From: Akkermansia sp.
GTDB taxonomy: Bacteria; Verrucomicrobiota; Verrucomicrobiia; Verrucomicrobiales; Akkermansiaceae
Assembly: GCA_017379255.1 (NCBI GenBank)
Contig: JAFNWZ010000010.1
Span: 1-19,605, forward strand
Length of the DNA: 19,605 nucleotides
Reading direction: 5' to 3'
This document shows positions 7,230-15,303 of the stretch, one piece after another. The stretch's first letter is position 1; each line of letters begins with the position of its first letter. The notes beneath the pieces were generated by a model. That model had not been told where the DNA came from and made no database searches. It was given only the letters and a program-made list of their open reading frames with translations. The position numbers were made by a program, and so were the translations under genes.

Positions 7230-8763
7230 TGGCCGGATGCTTGCGTGCATAGTCGGCGAGCAGTTTCCGCATATCAACGGCGGTTTCCATGCAGTCCTGC
7301 ACCGAGTGGTCTGACGGCACAATGCGCTCTGTTCCCCAGTTGATGTGACTGGACCAATACGGCACCACACCATCCGAACAACGGGGACAGTCGCTGCACC
7401 CGCGGTCGCCGATGATGGAGTGAGTCTGCGCGTTCCGCACCTTAAGCCCCTGCAATCCGCGGATGGAATAACTATCCGGGTCCAGCTGGTGCAGGCTGGT
7501 GAACCACTGGTAGGCCTGCTGCGGGTTGAGCAACACGGTATCCTCCTGCAAGGTAGCTATGTTGTACGCCTCCTCAAGCAAAGTCTGCGGCAAGGTGACT
7601 AATTTTGAAAGCGCGGTGACTAAATATGCGCGTGCCAGAGGCGCTCCCTGGTGCGGTGTCGCCATATAGACCACGAGCCCGGCTTTGACGGGACGGAAGA
7701 AGTAATCCTTGCGCAGGGATTCGAGCTCCTGGTTTTCAAAGGGCTTATCCCTGTACTCTGCCCGGAGCAGTTTCAATGGGACGGGACTCTCCCGCAAGAG
7801 ATTCCAGGGCTCTTCACACTGGCTGTAGTGGGTAATGAGACCGCCCATGGAGTGCCCCACAACCACCATATTGTCCCAGTTGCGGTTTTTGCGCTGCGGA
7901 TCCACTTCCCTGCGCAGATTTTCGATTGCCTGGCGGTATTCGCGCGCCGAAATGGTCCAGGCCAACCCTGTGGGGTAGTTGAAATACCATAATTGGTAAT
8001 TCTGGCGGATAAACGGGTCGCTCACCAGGCGGTTGACGAGATTATCGAAGGTGCTGGCAGTAGACGCCAGTCCATGGGTGAGAATAACCGGAATGCGGTC
8101 GGGGTTGCAGGGCTGGATGGAGAACAGGCCGGTGGTGCTGCGTATCTCCTGCGGGCGGAAGAGCCCCAGCCAGCGGTCTTTCCTGATGCGGGTGAGGTTC
8201 CAGTACATTTCAAGCGCTGCGCTCCAGTCCGCCGCCAGCTGATACTGCATCCTGCCTACGCGGACGGAGTCTTCCCCATACCGGGGGATGAGCTGCAGCT
8301 CCGGCTGCCCCGCCGGCGTGAAACGCAGCACAGCCGTGAGCATGTGCACCGCGCCCCGGGAACACACCCCGAACCGAGAACCGGCATCACGGGACTGGAT
8401 GACCTGTGGTATGATGCCCACCACAGGCACGCCTAGCCCGGGAGCAGTGTAGCGCTCTTCCAGTGAATAGAGCGGCACATCTGCCGCGGGAATCACATCC
8501 TCATACCCCGCGACGGGAAAGGAATCACGGCGCTGGCGGCGGAGCCACAAGAGGAGATCCCTGTTATATGCAGCCAGTGTTTCAGCCCGTTGCGGGGCAG
8601 GCTGGTTGACATGCTCCAGCAGGCGCCACTCACCACGCAGACGCTCTTGCAACGCTGCTTCACGCTGCTGCGCAGGAGCACAGCCTGGCGGTATCTGCGG
8701 GGTGCAGCAACTCACCAGCAGCAGGGAAAACAAACAAGCAATGCAAGTGCACAAACGGGGCAT
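7144..8763 (-). CDS. Lipoprotein alpha/beta-hydrolase (lipase/esterase-like)
   Basis: This 539-residue protein starts with a lipoprotein signal ending LLVSC (Cys19), so it should be membrane-anchored outside the cytoplasm. An N-terminal region of about 200 residues has no recognised family. A hydrolase domain follows: HG (230-231) at the oxyanion site in PVILTHGLASTASTFDNL, the nucleophile elbow VVGHSMGG with Ser305, TPHQGAPLA (369-377), Asp464 in SDGVVP, and His486 in PSDHSVQ. These form a complete Ser-Asp-His triad of the lipase/PGAP1-like type. The substrate is unknown, probably an ester or acyl chain. The last 31 or so residues are basic and lie in the overlap with the convergent thioesterase gene, so they may be a readthrough extension. 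The gene has its own promoter just downstream of the ribosomal operon terminator. Confidence 0.85.
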   Translation of the reverse strand: MPRLCTCIACLFSLLLVSCCTPQIPPGCAPAQQREAALQERLRGEWRLLEHVNQPAPQRAETLAAYNRDLLLWLRRQRRDSFPVAGYEDVIPAADVPLYSLEERYTAPGLGVPVVGIIPQVIQSRDAGSRFGVCSRGAVHMLTAVLRFTPAGQPELQLIPRYGEDSVRVGRMQYQLAADWSAALEMYWNLTRIRKDRWLGLFRPQEIRSTTGLFSIQPCNPDRIPVILTHGLASTASTFDNLVNRLVSDPFIRQNYQLWYFNYPTGLAWTISAREYRQAIENLRREVDPQRKNRNWDNMVVVGHSMGGLITHYSQCEEPWNLLRESPVPLKLLRAEYRDKPFENQELESLRKDYFFRPVKAGLVVYMATPHQGAPLARAYLVTALSKLVTLPQTLLEEAYNIATLQEDTVLLNPQQAYQWFTSLHQLDPDSYSIRGLQGLKVRNAQTHSIIGDRGCSDCPRCSDGVVPYWSSHINWGTERIVPSDHSVQDCMETAVDMRKLLADYARKHPAIRASMPRKPRVLHRCTGQQNHRGSAGKR

Positions 8764-8769
8764 GTTCCC

Positions 8770-8798
8770 ATTGTACCCCGGCCCAGTTGCAGAGTCAA
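8770..8798 (-). promoter_or_regulatory. Promoter of the lipase gene
   Basis: Minus-strand -35 TTGACT (8798-8793), 17-bp spacer, -10 TACAAT (8775-8770). Only 6 nt (GGGAAC) separate the -10 from the ATG at 8763, so the transcript should begin at or within a base or two of the start codon. Confidence 0.8.
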
Positions 8799-8833
8799 AA
8801 TGTTACCAAAGTTGTTATCCGGAAACACGCTGG

Positions 8834-8876
8834 AAAAAGCAAACCCGGCAGGCTTCACGGGGAAGCCTGCCGGGTT
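8834..8876 (-). terminator. Rho-independent terminator of the ribosomal operon
   Basis: A perfect 15-bp stem (8862-8876 with 8842-8856, AACCCGGCAGGCTTC and complement) with a 5-nt loop is followed on the minus strand by TGCTTTTT. It lies 52 nt after the rplN stop and closes the operon there. Confidence 0.92.
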
Positions 8877-8928
8877 CTGAATTGTAAGGTGTGTGGAAGT
8901 GATAAACTTCAACAAATACCCTTCCGCC

Positions 8929-9297
8929 TTACAGCACCTCGGGAGCGAGGGACACGATCTTCATGAAGCCTTTTTCACGAAGTTCGCGAGCCACCGGCCC
9001 GAAGATACGGGTACCACGCGGGTTGTTATCCTTGTCGATAACCACCACAGCGTTGGTGTCGAAACGAAGCACGGAGCCGTCGTCGCGACGGATGGGGGCG
9101 GCGGTACGCACCACCACAGCCTTCACCACCGTACCCTTCTTCACAGAAGCGGTCGGGATGGATTCGCGGATGTGGCAGGTGATGATATCACCGATGTGGG
9201 CCTGGTCAGCACCGCTCTTGCCAATCACGCCAATCATCTTGGCGGTACGGGCGCCGGTGTTGTCAGCCACCTGAACGAGGGATTCCATCTGGAGCAT
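8929..9297 (-). CDS. rplN: 50S ribosomal protein L14
   Basis: The product is 122 residues, the standard length for uL14, which sits at the subunit interface near the GTPase-factor site. Hallmarks are [24 protein letters not shown] at the N-terminus, [24 protein letters not shown] in the middle and a C-terminal [11 protein letters not shown]. An AAAGGA lies about 13 nt before the ATG. It is the last gene of the operon: a terminator follows instead of rplX. Confidence 0.98.
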   Translation of the reverse strand: MLQMESLVQVADNTGARTAKMIGVIGKSGADQAHIGDIITCHIRESIPTASVKKGTVVKAVVVRTAAPIRRDDGSVLRFDTNAVVVIDKDNNPRGTRIFGPVARELREKGFMKIVSLAPEVL

Positions 9298-9324
9298 AGT
9301 AGGTAATGTCCTTTCTGGTTAGAA

Positions 9325-9597
9325 TTAGTGTTTCAGGATTTCCACGAGCTCCCAGCGCTTCAGCGCGGAAAGCGGGCGGGTTTCACGGATACGCACCTTG
9401 TCGCCGAGCTTGGCGGTCTCGTTCTCATCGTGAGCATAGAACTTCTTGCTCTTCTTCACGATTTTCTTGAACACGGGGTGCGGAACGCGGGCCACGTACT
9501 CCACAACGATGGTCTTGGCCATCTTGGTGGAGACAACAACGCCGACGCGTGTCTTACGAAGGCCCTGGGGCTTGGTCGTAGTAGTTTCTTCGCTCAT
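9325..9597 (-). CDS. rpsQ: 30S ribosomal protein S17
   Basis: The product is 90 residues, the OB-fold protein uS17 that binds 16S helices early in assembly. [19 protein letters not shown] and [31 protein letters not shown] are typical. The first dozen residues ([11 protein letters not shown]) are an unstructured extension. AAGGA 9-13 nt upstream can serve as the ribosome binding site. It is separated from rplN by 27 nt. Confidence 0.98.
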   Translation of the reverse strand: MSEETTTTKPQGLRKTRVGVVVSTKMAKTIVVEYVARVPHPVFKKIVKKSKKFYAHDENETAKLGDKVRIRETRPLSALKRWELVEILKH

Positions 9598-9626
9598 ATT
9601 CTAAGTCCTTGGGTTTTCGTTTGATA

Positions 9627-9830
9627 TCAGGCTTCGGCATTGCCCTCGCCCTGAACGGTCAGGGCGCAGGCAAGTTCCTTGCGGACGAGGCGGATGCGCT
9701 GGTTGTTCTCCAGCTGGCCAGTGGCCTGCTGGATGCGCAGGTTGAAGTACTCCTCGCGCAGACCACGGATGTGGGCGGCGAGTTCCTTGGCGGGCATACC
9801 GCGGAAGTCTTTAGCTTTCTTTACAGGCAT
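9627..9830 (-). CDS. rpmC: 50S ribosomal protein L29
   Basis: The product is 67 residues, the two-helix uL29 protein found at the exit of the peptide tunnel beside L23. ELAAHIRGLREEYFNLRIQQATGQLENNQRIRLVRKELA is the family signature. The upstream 30 nt are A/T-rich (ACATTACATTATT before the ATG) without a Shine-Dalgarno. Confidence 0.97.
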   Translation of the reverse strand: MPVKKAKDFRGMPAKELAAHIRGLREEYFNLRIQQATGQLENNQRIRLVRKELACALTVQGEGNAEA

Positions 9831-9860
9831 AATAATGTAATGTTTGAATAGTTACTTGTT

Positions 9861-10295
9861 TTAGGCCTGGGGTTCAACACCCTGGCGATAGACGAAACGA
9901 GTACGGATACCCAGCTTGTTGGAGGCGAGGCGGAGAGCCTCACGAGCGGCGGACTTAGTCACACCACCCACCTCGAACATGATGTTGCCGGGGCGGCACA
10001 CAGCTACCCAACCCTCAACAGCACCCTTACCCTTACCCATACGGGTGTCCGGCGGACGCTTGGTGAAGGACTTCTGCGGGAAGATGCGGATGTACACGCG
10101 GCCACGACGGCGCAGGTAACGGTTGATAGCGATACGGCAAGCCTCGATCTGGTTGTTGGTCACCCAGCCGCGGGTGAGAACCTGCAGACCGAAGTCGCCA
10201 AAGGCAACATAGTCACCGCTGGTTGCATTGCCGCCGCGGTTGCCGCGGTGCATCTTGCGGTGGTTGTCCTTAATACGTTTGGGCATTAAAGGCAT
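9861..10295 (-). CDS. rplP: 50S ribosomal protein L16
   Basis: The product is 144 residues, uL16, which organises the A-site side of the large subunit. [48 protein letters not shown] and [25 protein letters not shown] are diagnostic. An AGGAG lies 9 nt before the ATG at 10295, so I keep that start and not the ATG three codons in. This is one of the few clear Shine-Dalgarno sequences in the operon. Confidence 0.98.
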   Translation of the reverse strand: MPLMPKRIKDNHRKMHRGNRGGNATSGDYVAFGDFGLQVLTRGWVTNNQIEACRIAINRYLRRRGRVYIRIFPQKSFTKRPPDTRMGKGKGAVEGWVAVCRPGNIMFEVGGVTKSAAREALRLASNKLGIRTRFVYRQGVEPQA

Positions 10296-10334
10296 AGTCT
10301 TATTCTCCTATTGTTTAAAGTTTCGTGTTAGACA

Positions 10335-11063
<729 letters not shown>

Positions 11064-11086
11064 AGTGTTATGTTAGTTTGTTATGG

Positions 11087-11425
11087 TTATGCCTCTTTGT
11101 TAGCGAGGATGACAGTGATGTGGGAGGTGCGCTTGCGGATCATGTTAGCGGAACCGCGGGCGCGGGCCATCGTACGACGGAAGGTCGGACCTTCGTCCAC
11201 CATCACGCTCTTGAGCACGAGTTCATCAGCGGAGAGACCGTTATTGTTCTCGGCGTTGGCCACAGCGGCCTTCAGGGTCTTATTCAGGAGATAAGCGCCC
11301 TTCTTGGGGGTGTAGCTCAGCACGTCGGTAGCCTGGGTGACAGACATACCCTGGACGGCGGCGGCTACGTCGCGCATCTTCTTCGCAGAGATGCGTGCAT
11401 TCTTGTATACTGCTTTCACTTCCAT
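11087..11425 (-). CDS. rplV: 50S ribosomal protein L22
   Basis: The product is 112 residues, uL22, whose long hairpin lines the nascent-peptide tunnel. KAVYKNARISAKKMRDVAAAVQG at the N-terminus and FRRTMARARGSANMIRKRTSHITVIL at the C-terminus are family signatures. It is separated from its usual neighbour rpsS by an inserted gene. The upstream sequence (CAACAAATACCATAACA) is A-rich without a Shine-Dalgarno. Confidence 0.98.
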   Translation of the reverse strand: MEVKAVYKNARISAKKMRDVAAAVQGMSVTQATDVLSYTPKKGAYLLNKTLKAAVANAENNNGLSADELVLKSVMVDEGPTFRRTMARARGSANMIRKRTSHITVILANKEA

Positions 11426-11447
11426 TGTTATGGTATTTGTTGAAGAA

Positions 11448-12158
11448 TTAGTCGTTTGTTTTTACGGACACGCGGTCACCTACAGCGATGCTGAGCACCG
11501 GGTTGAGGTGGCGCTGAACCAGCAGCCCGGATACGCTCTTGCGTACATCGGTCACCATCGTTTCAGCAATGACCTGGTCGCCGCGGGAGATTTCCATGGG
11601 CATGCCCACTTCCACCCCGCCCTTGCGGCCGGCATTGATGACGATGAGTCCGGATTCGGAGTCGATGCTGAGCACCTTGGCCTCATCCAGAGTACCGTCC
11701 AGTTCGCTCTGCTGTTTCTGGCGGAGGCCCAGGGCCACCTCCAGTTCCTGCAGTGCGGTCTCCAGCGTCTGGCGGGCGGTCTCGTCCTCTACCATGGCGT
11801 TGCGCTTGTATTCGGCAACGGCAGAGACGAGGCGGAGGCTGCCCTGGCGCACCTCATCCAGCTCGCTCCGGGTGGATTCGAGCATGGCTGCGGTTTCGAT
11901 GAGCTTTCCCTCCTGCCCACCCAGGGCGGTGCCACCAAGCGCCTCCAGGCGCATGCTGACTTCCCTGAGCTGCTTGCGGGCGGCATCTGCATCTGCCCGG
12001 GCAAGCATGTAGCTTTCGCGGAGACTGGCCACCTGGCGTTCCAGCTGGTCGGTTCTGCGGTCCGTAGCACCATGGGCGCCCTCACCTGCACCGGCACAGG
12101 TACCCGCGACCAGAGCGGCCAGGGTCACAAGGCAGGAGCTGAGGTGAGCAGCGTTCAT
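11448..12158 (-). CDS. Exported coiled-coil protein inserted in the S10 operon
   Basis: This is a 236-residue protein, not a ribosomal protein. Residues 1-22 form a signal peptide (hydrophobic core LVTLAALVAG, cleavage near CAGAG; no proper lipobox). Residues 35-75 and 88-155 are heptad-rich and predicted to be coiled coil. Residues 160-236 form a compact beta-rich domain (VLSIDSESGLIVINAGRKGG, VEVGMPMEI, VGDRVSV) resembling small beta-barrel domains of envelope proteins. It would act outside the cytoplasm, probably as an oligomer. It lies 22 nt after rpsS and 22 nt before rplV on the same strand with no promoter or terminator seen, so it should be co-transcribed with ribosomal genes. No family is recognised and no function is inferred. 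Confidence 0.85.
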   Translation of the reverse strand: MNAAHLSSCLVTLAALVAGTCAGAGEGAHGATDRRTDQLERQVASLRESYMLARADADAARKQLREVSMRLEALGGTALGGQEGKLIETAAMLESTRSELDEVRQGSLRLVSAVAEYKRNAMVEDETARQTLETALQELEVALGLRQKQQSELDGTLDEAKVLSIDSESGLIVINAGRKGGVEVGMPMEISRGDQVIAETMVTDVRKSVSGLLVQRHLNPVLSIAVGDRVSVKTND

Positions 12159-12180
12159 GGTTCAGTTTCGGTTAATCTTT

Positions 12181-12450
12181 TTACTTCTTACCGATACCAC
12201 CGTGAGCCTTGAAGATTCGCGTAGGAGCGAATTCGCCGAGCTTGTGGCCCACCATGTTCTCCGTCACGTATACCGTGGCGAAAGACTTACCGGTGTGCAC
12301 CAGGAAGGTGAGACCGACGAAATCCGGAATCACCATGGATGCGCGGCTCCAGGTCTTGATCGGCTTGCGATCCCCGCTCTGCAGCTGGGCGTCAACCTTG
12401 TCGAGAAGAGGCTGGCTTACGAAGGGTCCTTTTTTGAGGGAACGTCCCAT
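12181..12450 (-). CDS. rpsS: 30S ribosomal protein S19
   Basis: The product is 89 residues, uS19, in the 30S head. [19 protein letters not shown] at the start and [24 protein letters not shown] and [13 protein letters not shown] later are diagnostic. The upstream 27 nt (AACATTTCTAAGAACA before the ATG) lack a Shine-Dalgarno. It follows rplB as usual, but rplV is displaced downstream by one gene. Confidence 0.98.
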   Translation of the reverse strand: MGRSLKKGPFVSQPLLDKVDAQLQSGDRKPIKTWSRASMVIPDFVGLTFLVHTGKSFATVYVTENMVGHKLGEFAPTRIFKAHGGIGKK

Positions 12451-12477
12451 TGTTCTTAGAAATGTTTGTGGTTAAAA

Positions 12478-13311
12478 TTACTTGGCTTTGCGGCGCTGCA
12501 CGATGAACACATCGGAGGGCTTGCGGAGACGGCGGGTCTTCTGGCCCTTGACGTGACCCCAGGGGGACTTCAGGTGCTGACGACCACCACCGGACTTGGA
12601 CTTACCCTCACCACCACCGTTGGGGTGGTCGACGGGGTTCATACACATACCGCGCACGGTCGGACGGATACCCATCCAACGGGTGCGGCCAGCCTTACCG
12701 GAGGACTCGTTCATGTGCTGGGCGTTGCCCACCTGACCGATGGTGCAGTAGCACTCCACACGGAACTTGCGGATTTCGCCGGAAGGCATCTTAACCAGGG
12801 CGTACTCACCATCGCGGTTGGAGAGCACAGCCTGCTGACCGGCGGAGCGAGCAATCTTACCACCGGAACCGGGACGAATCTCGATGTTGTGAATAGCAGT
12901 ACCAAGCGGTACATTCTTGAGGGGCATGGCGTTGCCCACCTTGGGAGCCACGTTCTCACCGCTCTGCACAGTCATACCAACAGTCAGACCCACCGGAGCC
13001 AGGATGTAGCTCTTGGTGCCGTCTGCGTACTGGATGAGGGCGATGCGGCAAGTGCGGTTCGGATCATACTCAATACCGAGCACGGTAGCGGCTTCCGTGC
13101 GGGTGCGGCGGAAGTCTACCAGACGGTAGTGGTACTTGTGGCCACCGCCGATGTGGCGGGTGGTGATGCGGCCGTTGTTGTTGCGGCCACCGCTCTTGCG
13201 GATGGGCTGCAGGAGGCTCTTCTCAGGCTTGGACTTGGTGATCTCGTCGAAAGAGGGCAGAACCTTGTAACGGTTGGACGGAGTGGTAGGCTTAAATGAC
13301 TTGAGGGACAT
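12478..13311 (-). CDS. rplB: 50S ribosomal protein L2
   Basis: The product is 277 residues, uL2, which supports the peptidyl-transferase centre and the subunit bridge. [40 protein letters not shown] and [15 protein letters not shown] are typical. The histidine equivalent to E. coli His229 (in VDHP) is present, but the following His of VDHPHGGGEG is Asn here ([10 protein letters not shown]). A weak purine run (AAGAAAG) lies upstream. Confidence 0.98.
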   Translation of the reverse strand: MSLKSFKPTTPSNRYKVLPSFDEITKSKPEKSLLQPIRKSGGRNNNGRITTRHIGGGHKYHYRLVDFRRTRTEAATVLGIEYDPNRTCRIALIQYADGTKSYILAPVGLTVGMTVQSGENVAPKVGNAMPLKNVPLGTAIHNIEIRPGSGGKIARSAGQQAVLSNRDGEYALVKMPSGEIRKFRVECYCTIGQVGNAQHMNESSGKAGRTRWMGIRPTVRGMCMNPVDHPNGGGEGKSKSGGGRQHLKSPWGHVKGQKTRRLRKPSDVFIVQRRKAK

Positions 13312-13343
13312 GATAGCTTACTTTCTTGTTAGGGGTTCCAATA

Positions 13344-13628
13344 TTAGACAAGGTCCAGAGACTCACCAGCGGCCAGGCGCACAAATGCCTTCTTCCAGGC
13401 GGGTGCGGTACCGGCATCCTTCGTGCGCTTGCGGCGCACCTTGCCATCGTAGTTAGCGGTGCGGACGGAGGCAACCTTCTTGCCGAAGGCTTTCTCCACA
13501 GCCTGCTTGATCTCAATCTTGGTGGCCTTCACCGCCACTTCGAGCGTCAGCACGCCGTTCTCCTCGTGCAGCACGGTAGCCTTTTCGGAAACGCGCGGCT
13601 TCTTGATTACGTCGTAGATATCGTTCAT
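13344..13628 (-). CDS. rplW: 50S ribosomal protein L23
   Basis: The product is 94 residues, uL23, the tunnel-exit docking protein for trigger factor and SRP. VIKKPRVSEKATVLHEENGVLTLEV, KIEIKQAVEKAFGKKVASVRT and the basic KVRRKRTKDAGTAPAWKKAFV loop are recognised. It starts 2 nt after the rplD stop codon, so translation is probably coupled to rplD. Confidence 0.97.
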   Translation of the reverse strand: MNDIYDVIKKPRVSEKATVLHEENGVLTLEVAVKATKIEIKQAVEKAFGKKVASVRTANYDGKVRRKRTKDAGTAPAWKKAFVRLAAGESLDLV

Positions 13629-13630
13629 GA

Positions 13631-14239
13631 TTACTTGGTGCGGTTGGCGATGATTTCCATGGCGGAGTCAACGATGACAACCTTGCGGGCGTCAAGCAGC
13701 TGCTCCACGTTCACCTCAGCGGCGCTCATGAGAAGCACCTCGGCCACGTTGCGGCCTGCGCGCTTGGTCATTTCGTCGAAGCTGTCGGCGATGATGAGGA
13801 TCTTCTTACCCTCGGCAATCTCGGACACAGCGGCAACGAAGGACTTCGTCTTGCCGTCCTCGATGGAGAAGGAGGGAACGGTTACAACTTTACCACCGGT
13901 GATGATGTCGCCCAGCACGCGGCGCAGAGCCAGCTTGCGGGTGGACTTGTTCACCTTCTTGGAGTAGTCGCAGGGGCGGGGACCGAACACCACGCCACCA
14001 CCCACAAAGATGGGGGACTGGTGGTCGCCGTGACGGGCATTACCCGTGCCCTTCTGGCGGTAGATCTTGCGGTTGTTACCAGCAACCTCACCGCGGGTCT
14101 TCGTGTTGGCGGAGCCGGTGCGGCGGTTGGCGCGGTAGGCAGTCACCAGGTCGTGTACGGCCTGGCTACCCTTCTCGGGGCCCACCGTCACGAGGCCGGC
14201 GGCGTTAGCTGCCTCGATTGTCAGTGTATTAGCGGACAT
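13631..14239 (-). CDS. rplD: 50S ribosomal protein L4
   Basis: The product is 202 residues, uL4, with a globular domain and a tunnel-lining loop (KIYRQKGTGNARHGDHQSPIFVGGGVVFGPRP). In E. coli, L4 represses the S10 operon, but that uses a leader absent here because rpsJ lies inside a larger operon. AGGAAAA 8-14 nt upstream is a weak ribosome binding site. Length matches the family. Confidence 0.97.
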   Translation of the reverse strand: MSANTLTIEAANAAGLVTVGPEKGSQAVHDLVTAYRANRRTGSANTKTRGEVAGNNRKIYRQKGTGNARHGDHQSPIFVGGGVVFGPRPCDYSKKVNKSTRKLALRRVLGDIITGGKVVTVPSFSIEDGKTKSFVAAVSEIAEGKKILIIADSFDEMTKRAGRNVAEVLLMSAAEVNVEQLLDARKVVIVDSAMEIIANRTK

Positions 14240-14264
14240 AGATAGGTTTTCCTAGTTCGTTTGT

Positions 14265-14909
14265 TTATTTACCGTTCTTCTTCTTGGCCGGACGGACCAC
14301 AACGTAGGAACCCTTGGCGCCGGGCACGGGGCCAGACACAAGAATCACGTTGTCATCCTTACGCACCTGAACGATCTTCAGGTTCTGCACGGTCTTGCGC
14401 TCTGCACCCTGGTGGCCGGGCATCTTCTGGCCCTTCCACACGCGGGACGGCGTAGCGCAGGCACCCACACCACCAGTACGGCGGTGCATCATGGAACCGT
14501 GCGTCATGGGAGAGCCGTGGAAGTTATGACGGCGCATAACACCCTGGAAGCCCTTACCCTTGGACGTGCCGATCACGTCCACCCAGGCACCCTCTTCAAA
14601 GAGGCTGCAACCGGGATGCTCAGCGCCCTCAGCGGGCAGCTCGCTGGCGTCCACGCGGAACTCCTTGAGGAGCTTGGCGGGGGCGATACCCAGCTTCTTG
14701 AAGTGGCCAGCAACCGGCTTGGAGAGGCGGCTTTCCTTCTGAGCGTCGAAGGCCACCTGGATGGCGCAGTAGCCATCCTTCTCCTCGGTCTTGATCTGGC
14801 CGTAAGTGTTGCCGGTCACGTCGATAACCGTGACGGGAATCATGGCGCCGGTCTCCTTGTTGAAGACGCGGGTCATGCCAACCTTCTTACCAATAAGTCC
14901 TAAAGACAT
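14265..14909 (-). CDS. rplC: 50S ribosomal protein L3
   Basis: The product is 214 residues, uL3, near the peptidyl-transferase centre and the sarcin-ricin loop. GLIGKKVGMTRVFNKETGAMIPVTVI at the start, TSKGKGFQGVMRRHNFHG and MPGHQGAERKTVQNLKIV are diagnostic, and the C-terminus is basic. No Shine-Dalgarno is seen in the 45-nt A/T-rich gap before it. Confidence 0.98.
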   Translation of the reverse strand: MSLGLIGKKVGMTRVFNKETGAMIPVTVIDVTGNTYGQIKTEEKDGYCAIQVAFDAQKESRLSKPVAGHFKKLGIAPAKLLKEFRVDASELPAEGAEHPGCSLFEEGAWVDVIGTSKGKGFQGVMRRHNFHGSPMTHGSMMHRRTGGVGACATPSRVWKGQKMPGHQGAERKTVQNLKIVQVRKDDNVILVSGPVPGAKGSYVVVRPAKKKNGK

Positions 14910-14954
14910 GTTATTAAAAAATCTGGTTAAATGTGAGTATTAACGTGACGGGAA

Positions 14955-15263
14955 TCAGATCTTGATCGTGATGTCCACACCAGCGGGCAGGTTGAGCTTC
15001 TTGAGCTCTTCCACCGTGCGGGAGGTCGGCTCAACGATGTCGAGCAGGCGCTTGTGGGTACGGATTTCGAACTGGTCGGCAGATTTCTTATTAACATGGA
15101 CCGAGCGGTTCACAGAGAACTTCTCGATACGAGTCGGCAAAGGAATCGGCCCGGCGACTTTTGCACCTGTACGCTTGGCGGTCTCGACGATTTCGGAAGC
15201 GGAACGGTCGATAGCGCGGCTGTCAAATGCACGGAGACGGATGCGGATTTTGGGACTTTGCAT
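14955..15263 (-). CDS. rpsJ: 30S ribosomal protein S10
   Basis: The product is 102 residues, uS10, a 30S head protein that also serves as NusE in antitermination. [43 protein letters not shown] and [12 protein letters not shown] are signatures. It follows fusA by 40 nt with no tuf gene and no promoter in between, joining the str and S10 clusters. Confidence 0.98.
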   Translation of the reverse strand: MQSPKIRIRLRAFDSRAIDRSASEIVETAKRTGAKVAGPIPLPTRIEKFSVNRSVHVNKKSADQFEIRTHKRLLDIVEPTSRTVEELKKLNLPAGVDITIKI

Positions 15264-15303
15264 GAACGTGCGGTTATGTTTAGGTTAATATTGTTTGGTT
15301 GGT

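Noticed and set aside
12466..13299. 277-codon plus-strand frame opposite rplB, and similar ones opposite rplC, rplD and the inserted gene
   Set aside because: All are mirror frames of well-identified minus-strand genes, with low-complexity Thr/Gly/His-rich products.
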